Assembly (NCBI RefSeq): GCF_001640805.2
Contig: NC_066847.1
Location: 21,753,504 to 21,817,503 of the forward strand
From: Lates calcarifer
Taxonomy: Eukaryota; Chordata; Actinopteri; Centropomidae
DNA length: 64,000 bases
Direction: 5' to 3'
Below, piece by piece: positions 61,801-64,000 of this stretch; within the stretch, counting starts at the first letter, position 1; each line of letters begins with the position of its first letter. A program made the position numbers and the translations under genes. The notes under the pieces are model-generated. The model did not search any database. It was given only the letters and a program-made list of their open reading frames with translations, and was not told where the DNA came from.

Positions 61801-63179
61801 ATCACTGCACACCCTTTTGCTTTCTCTTACCCAGTTTTATACCTTTTCCTTTTGCATACAAATACTAAACATTTATACAGTATGCACGCCTTTCACCACT
61901 TTTTTTGTACGTTTACCTAGGTGCTGCAGATGTATCTACCATTCTGTGGAATATCGATTTCCAATGCCAAGTTGTTTTCGGAGTCTCGCAAAGAGTATGA
62001 AAGGAGTAGGGTGAGAATTTGTAAAATGTGCATTTATGAAAAGATGTTTACTTGTTTCATAGCCGCTGGAGAGTTAACAGTAACATTGTATTTTTTATCT
62101 TTAATTACAAAACTACAGATAAAATGAATTCAATTTCACATCAACATATTTGACATTTACAGTAGCTATCCATTAGTAAATGGCTGACAAAACCCTTGTA
62201 ATGCATCCTTCAACAACATGACACTGTATTGTAAAGATATATAGATAGAAGATATCAACGCCATGTAATGAACATAAGTGATTAGTGTCCTTACCTATTG
62301 CCACAGGCTCTGCTGGAGGTGGTCAACGATCTGTTTGAGGAGCAGACTGACCTGGAGAAGATAGTCAGGAAGATAATGCAGCGAGCCCTGACCCTACTAC
62401 AGTGTGAACGTTGCTCTGTGCTCCTCCTGGAGGACATCGACTCACCTGTGAGAGATCTGGCTCTTTATCACCATTTCTTATGCAAAACTCTCCTATCTTT
62501 GTCGCTGAATGTAGTCGCTGCTAGTTGTGGGGAAAGATACATGTCTTTTTCTTCTAGGTTGTGAAGTTCTCCAAGACGTTTGAACTCATGTCTCCCTTAT
62601 GCAACATTGATCGAGACATCAGGTGAAATTCTTTAGGAGATCTTGCAGATCATGAAAAAGACAGTGTTGCAGACACACAGATTAATTATTTATCATAGAG
62701 CAGCGACATGACAACATGATACACATGTGCTGAGTTTTCCTATATGACAAATTGATGCAATCCAGAATAGCAAAACTAGTAAGAAAAGTGAACTCACACA
62801 CTATTTATTTTGCTGTTGTGTTGGATGTTTAACTGCCCGGACCTGACTGTTGTTTCTTTTTTGTGTTATTTGCCACATCAGCATGGAGAAGCTTTCATGT
62901 TCTGATTGGCTGATCAATAACAGCATCGCTGAGCTGGTGGCTTCTACGGGACTGCCTGTTAACATCAGCGATGTGTGTCAGGACCCACGCTTTGATGCTG
63001 AGGTGTGGACCCATTACTCTCACTATTAGGCCTATTAAAGCTCATACAGTAGCAGACACAAACACACACAACAAAAAATTATATGTGCTAGAGTTTTTAT
63101 AAACCTTAGTGAATTTGCTTGCATAACATGATTTTAAAAATGAGTTGATGATGAAATGTGGCTGTAATCTGCTTTAAAG

Positions 63180-63211
<32 letters not shown>

Positions 63212-63815
63212 CATTGTTGTCCAATGTTTGTATGTGATGTGTTTTAATGAATTTTTCAGAGTTGACACTGAAACTTTTATTTAAAAAAACATGGGCCTGG
63301 GCAGATCTTTCAAACACTATAAAAATATAAATTTCTCCATCAAACATAAACTGCTCTTGGTCCATAGTCACTGTCTCTCTCTGTACAGGCGGATCAGGCC
63401 TCAGGGTTTCACATCAGATCAGTGTTATGTGTCCCTATCTGGAATCGAACTCATCAGATAATTGGTAGGTTGACCAGAAACAATCCATTTGCTCTTACTG
63501 GAAACTAGTTTTCATGCTGTAGCCACTGATTTACATGTCCTCCCTACAGGGGTCGCACAAATTCTGAACCGACTGGACAGGAAGACTTTCAATGATGCAG
63601 ATCAGAGACTGTTTGAGGTTAATTATTTAAAAGTTAAATTACATCTGCAACACCAAACCTTTGTTTTGGTGTCCATGGTTGCTACGGATACACATTACTT
63701 TCTTCTTTTTCTCTATGTTCAGGCATTTGTGATATTCTGCGGACTTGGAATCAACAACACTATGATGTACAATCAAGTTAAGAAGACGTGGGCCAAACAG
63801 TCTGTAGCACTGGAT
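58821..63815 (+). CDS. pde11a: Dual-specificity cAMP/cGMP phosphodiesterase 11A-like, 5' nine exons (partial)
   Basis: PDE11A hydrolyses cAMP and cGMP. Exons seen are 58821-59594, 60477-60635, 61921-62010, 62307-62447, 62558-62622, 62882-63002, 63389-63464, 63550-63617 and 63723-63815. All are GT-AG and together give 529 residues in frame; the last donor is near the right edge and the catalytic HD domain lies beyond. The start [20 protein letters not shown] aligns with the long (PDE11A4-type) N terminus. The block [20 protein letters not shown] is almost identical to mammalian PDE11A. GAF-A covers about 165-330 and holds an NK...F...DE motif ([16 protein letters not shown]); GAF-B covers about 345-510 ([16 protein letters not shown]). 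In zebrafish two loci exist (pde11a and pde11al); synteny with gsdme and osbpl3 suggests this is the '-like' copy. Nothing is broken. Confidence 0.93.
59600..60476 (+). other. Intron 1 of the pde11a-like gene with (GT)n near the acceptor
   Basis: Noncoding. GT repeats at about 60434-60463 stand just before the acceptor TTATTCCAG (60468-60476). Confidence 0.7.
60636..61920 (+). other. Intron 2 of the pde11a-like gene
   Basis: No further exon or recognised element. The acceptor is GTTTACCTAG. Confidence 0.7.
63181..63210. repeat. (CA)15 microsatellite
   Basis: Clean CA repeat in intron 6 of the pde11a-like gene. Confidence 0.95.
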
Positions 63816-64000
63816 GTAAGCACAACAGCATGTTGATTAAAACTAGTCTTTCACCCACAACTCTGCAACTATGGAGAACAGAAGACAATAATATACAGTA
63901 TTTGTTTGTTTGTATAAATGACTTTTTCTAAGCTTTCTTACATTTTCCAGTTTTTCTCACTATTTGTGTTTCTTTCAAAATACAACCTAATGATAGTAAA
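63816..64000 (+). other. Start of pde11a-like intron 9, runs off the window
   Basis: Begins GTAAGC after 63815. No exon seen before the edge. Confidence 0.7.

Noticed and set aside
1..64000. tRNA, rRNA, CRISPR, bacterial insertion sequences or viral genes
   Set aside because: No cloverleaf with A/B boxes, no spaced direct repeats and no integrase, gag or capsid-like frames were seen.

Overview
The window is vertebrate nuclear DNA, almost certainly from a ray-finned (percomorph-like) teleost. It is AT-rich and intron-rich, with GT-AG exons coding for vertebrate protein families. It carries fish-type dispersed repeats: a LINE 3' end with a GGAT tail, the 'TTAGCATGCTAA' non-autonomous repeat and the 'GGGCTGCAACTAA' repeat. 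It also has long CA, TA, GA and CTAT microsatellites. There are no operons, tRNAs, rRNAs or CRISPR arrays.

The right three quarters holds four recognisable genes: gsdme (minus, 14.9-18.5 kb), osbpl3 (minus, 20.7-49.9 kb), spmip4/C7orf31 (minus, 51.9-55.0 kb) and the 5' part of a pde11a-like gene (plus, from 58.8 kb, running off the right edge). I rebuilt the exons by hand from splice sites. The joined frames close exactly: gsdme has 9 coding exons and 476 aa, osbpl3 22 coding exons and 884 aa, spmip4 8 coding exons and 539 aa. Nine pde11a-like exons give 529 aa, up to the end of GAF-B; the catalytic domain lies outside the window. GSDME-OSBPL3-C7orf31 matches human 7p15.3. PDE11A in human sits on 2q31.2 beside the paralogues OSBPL6 and PJVK (another gasdermin), so the window looks like one half of an ancient duplicated block that has kept members mammals lost. 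The genes are not one pathway: a pyroptosis pore former, an ER-plasma-membrane contact-site lipid transfer protein, a sperm microtubule inner protein and a dual cAMP/cGMP phosphodiesterase.

The left 14.6 kb has no gene I can name, but it is the most structured part. A CpG-rich promoter-like patch at 2.18-2.40 kb (NRF1 and CRE sites) is followed by reiterated exon-like cassettes, including three 14-16 nt micro-exons with related cores that begin at AG|GT junctions. Next come a 37-bp satellite, a degenerate 270-290-bp repeat family and a 46-bp tandem array. A perfect 28-bp GC-rich inverted repeat lies at 2.80-2.86 kb and a large imperfect palindrome (about 680-bp arms, 436-bp spacer) at 9.04-10.83 kb. 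A frameshifted butyrophilin-like Ig relic lies at 13.0 kb. A possible plus-strand terminal exon with a poly(A) signal meets gsdme tail to tail near 14.6 kb. A rapidly evolving long non-coding transcription unit built by internal duplication is the simplest reading; that is inference.

The 13-kb first intron of osbpl3 (36.5-49.6 kb) and the intergenic stretches at 18.5-19.9, 50.3-51.3 and 55.1-58.6 kb hold dispersed repeats, microsatellites and little else that I can support.
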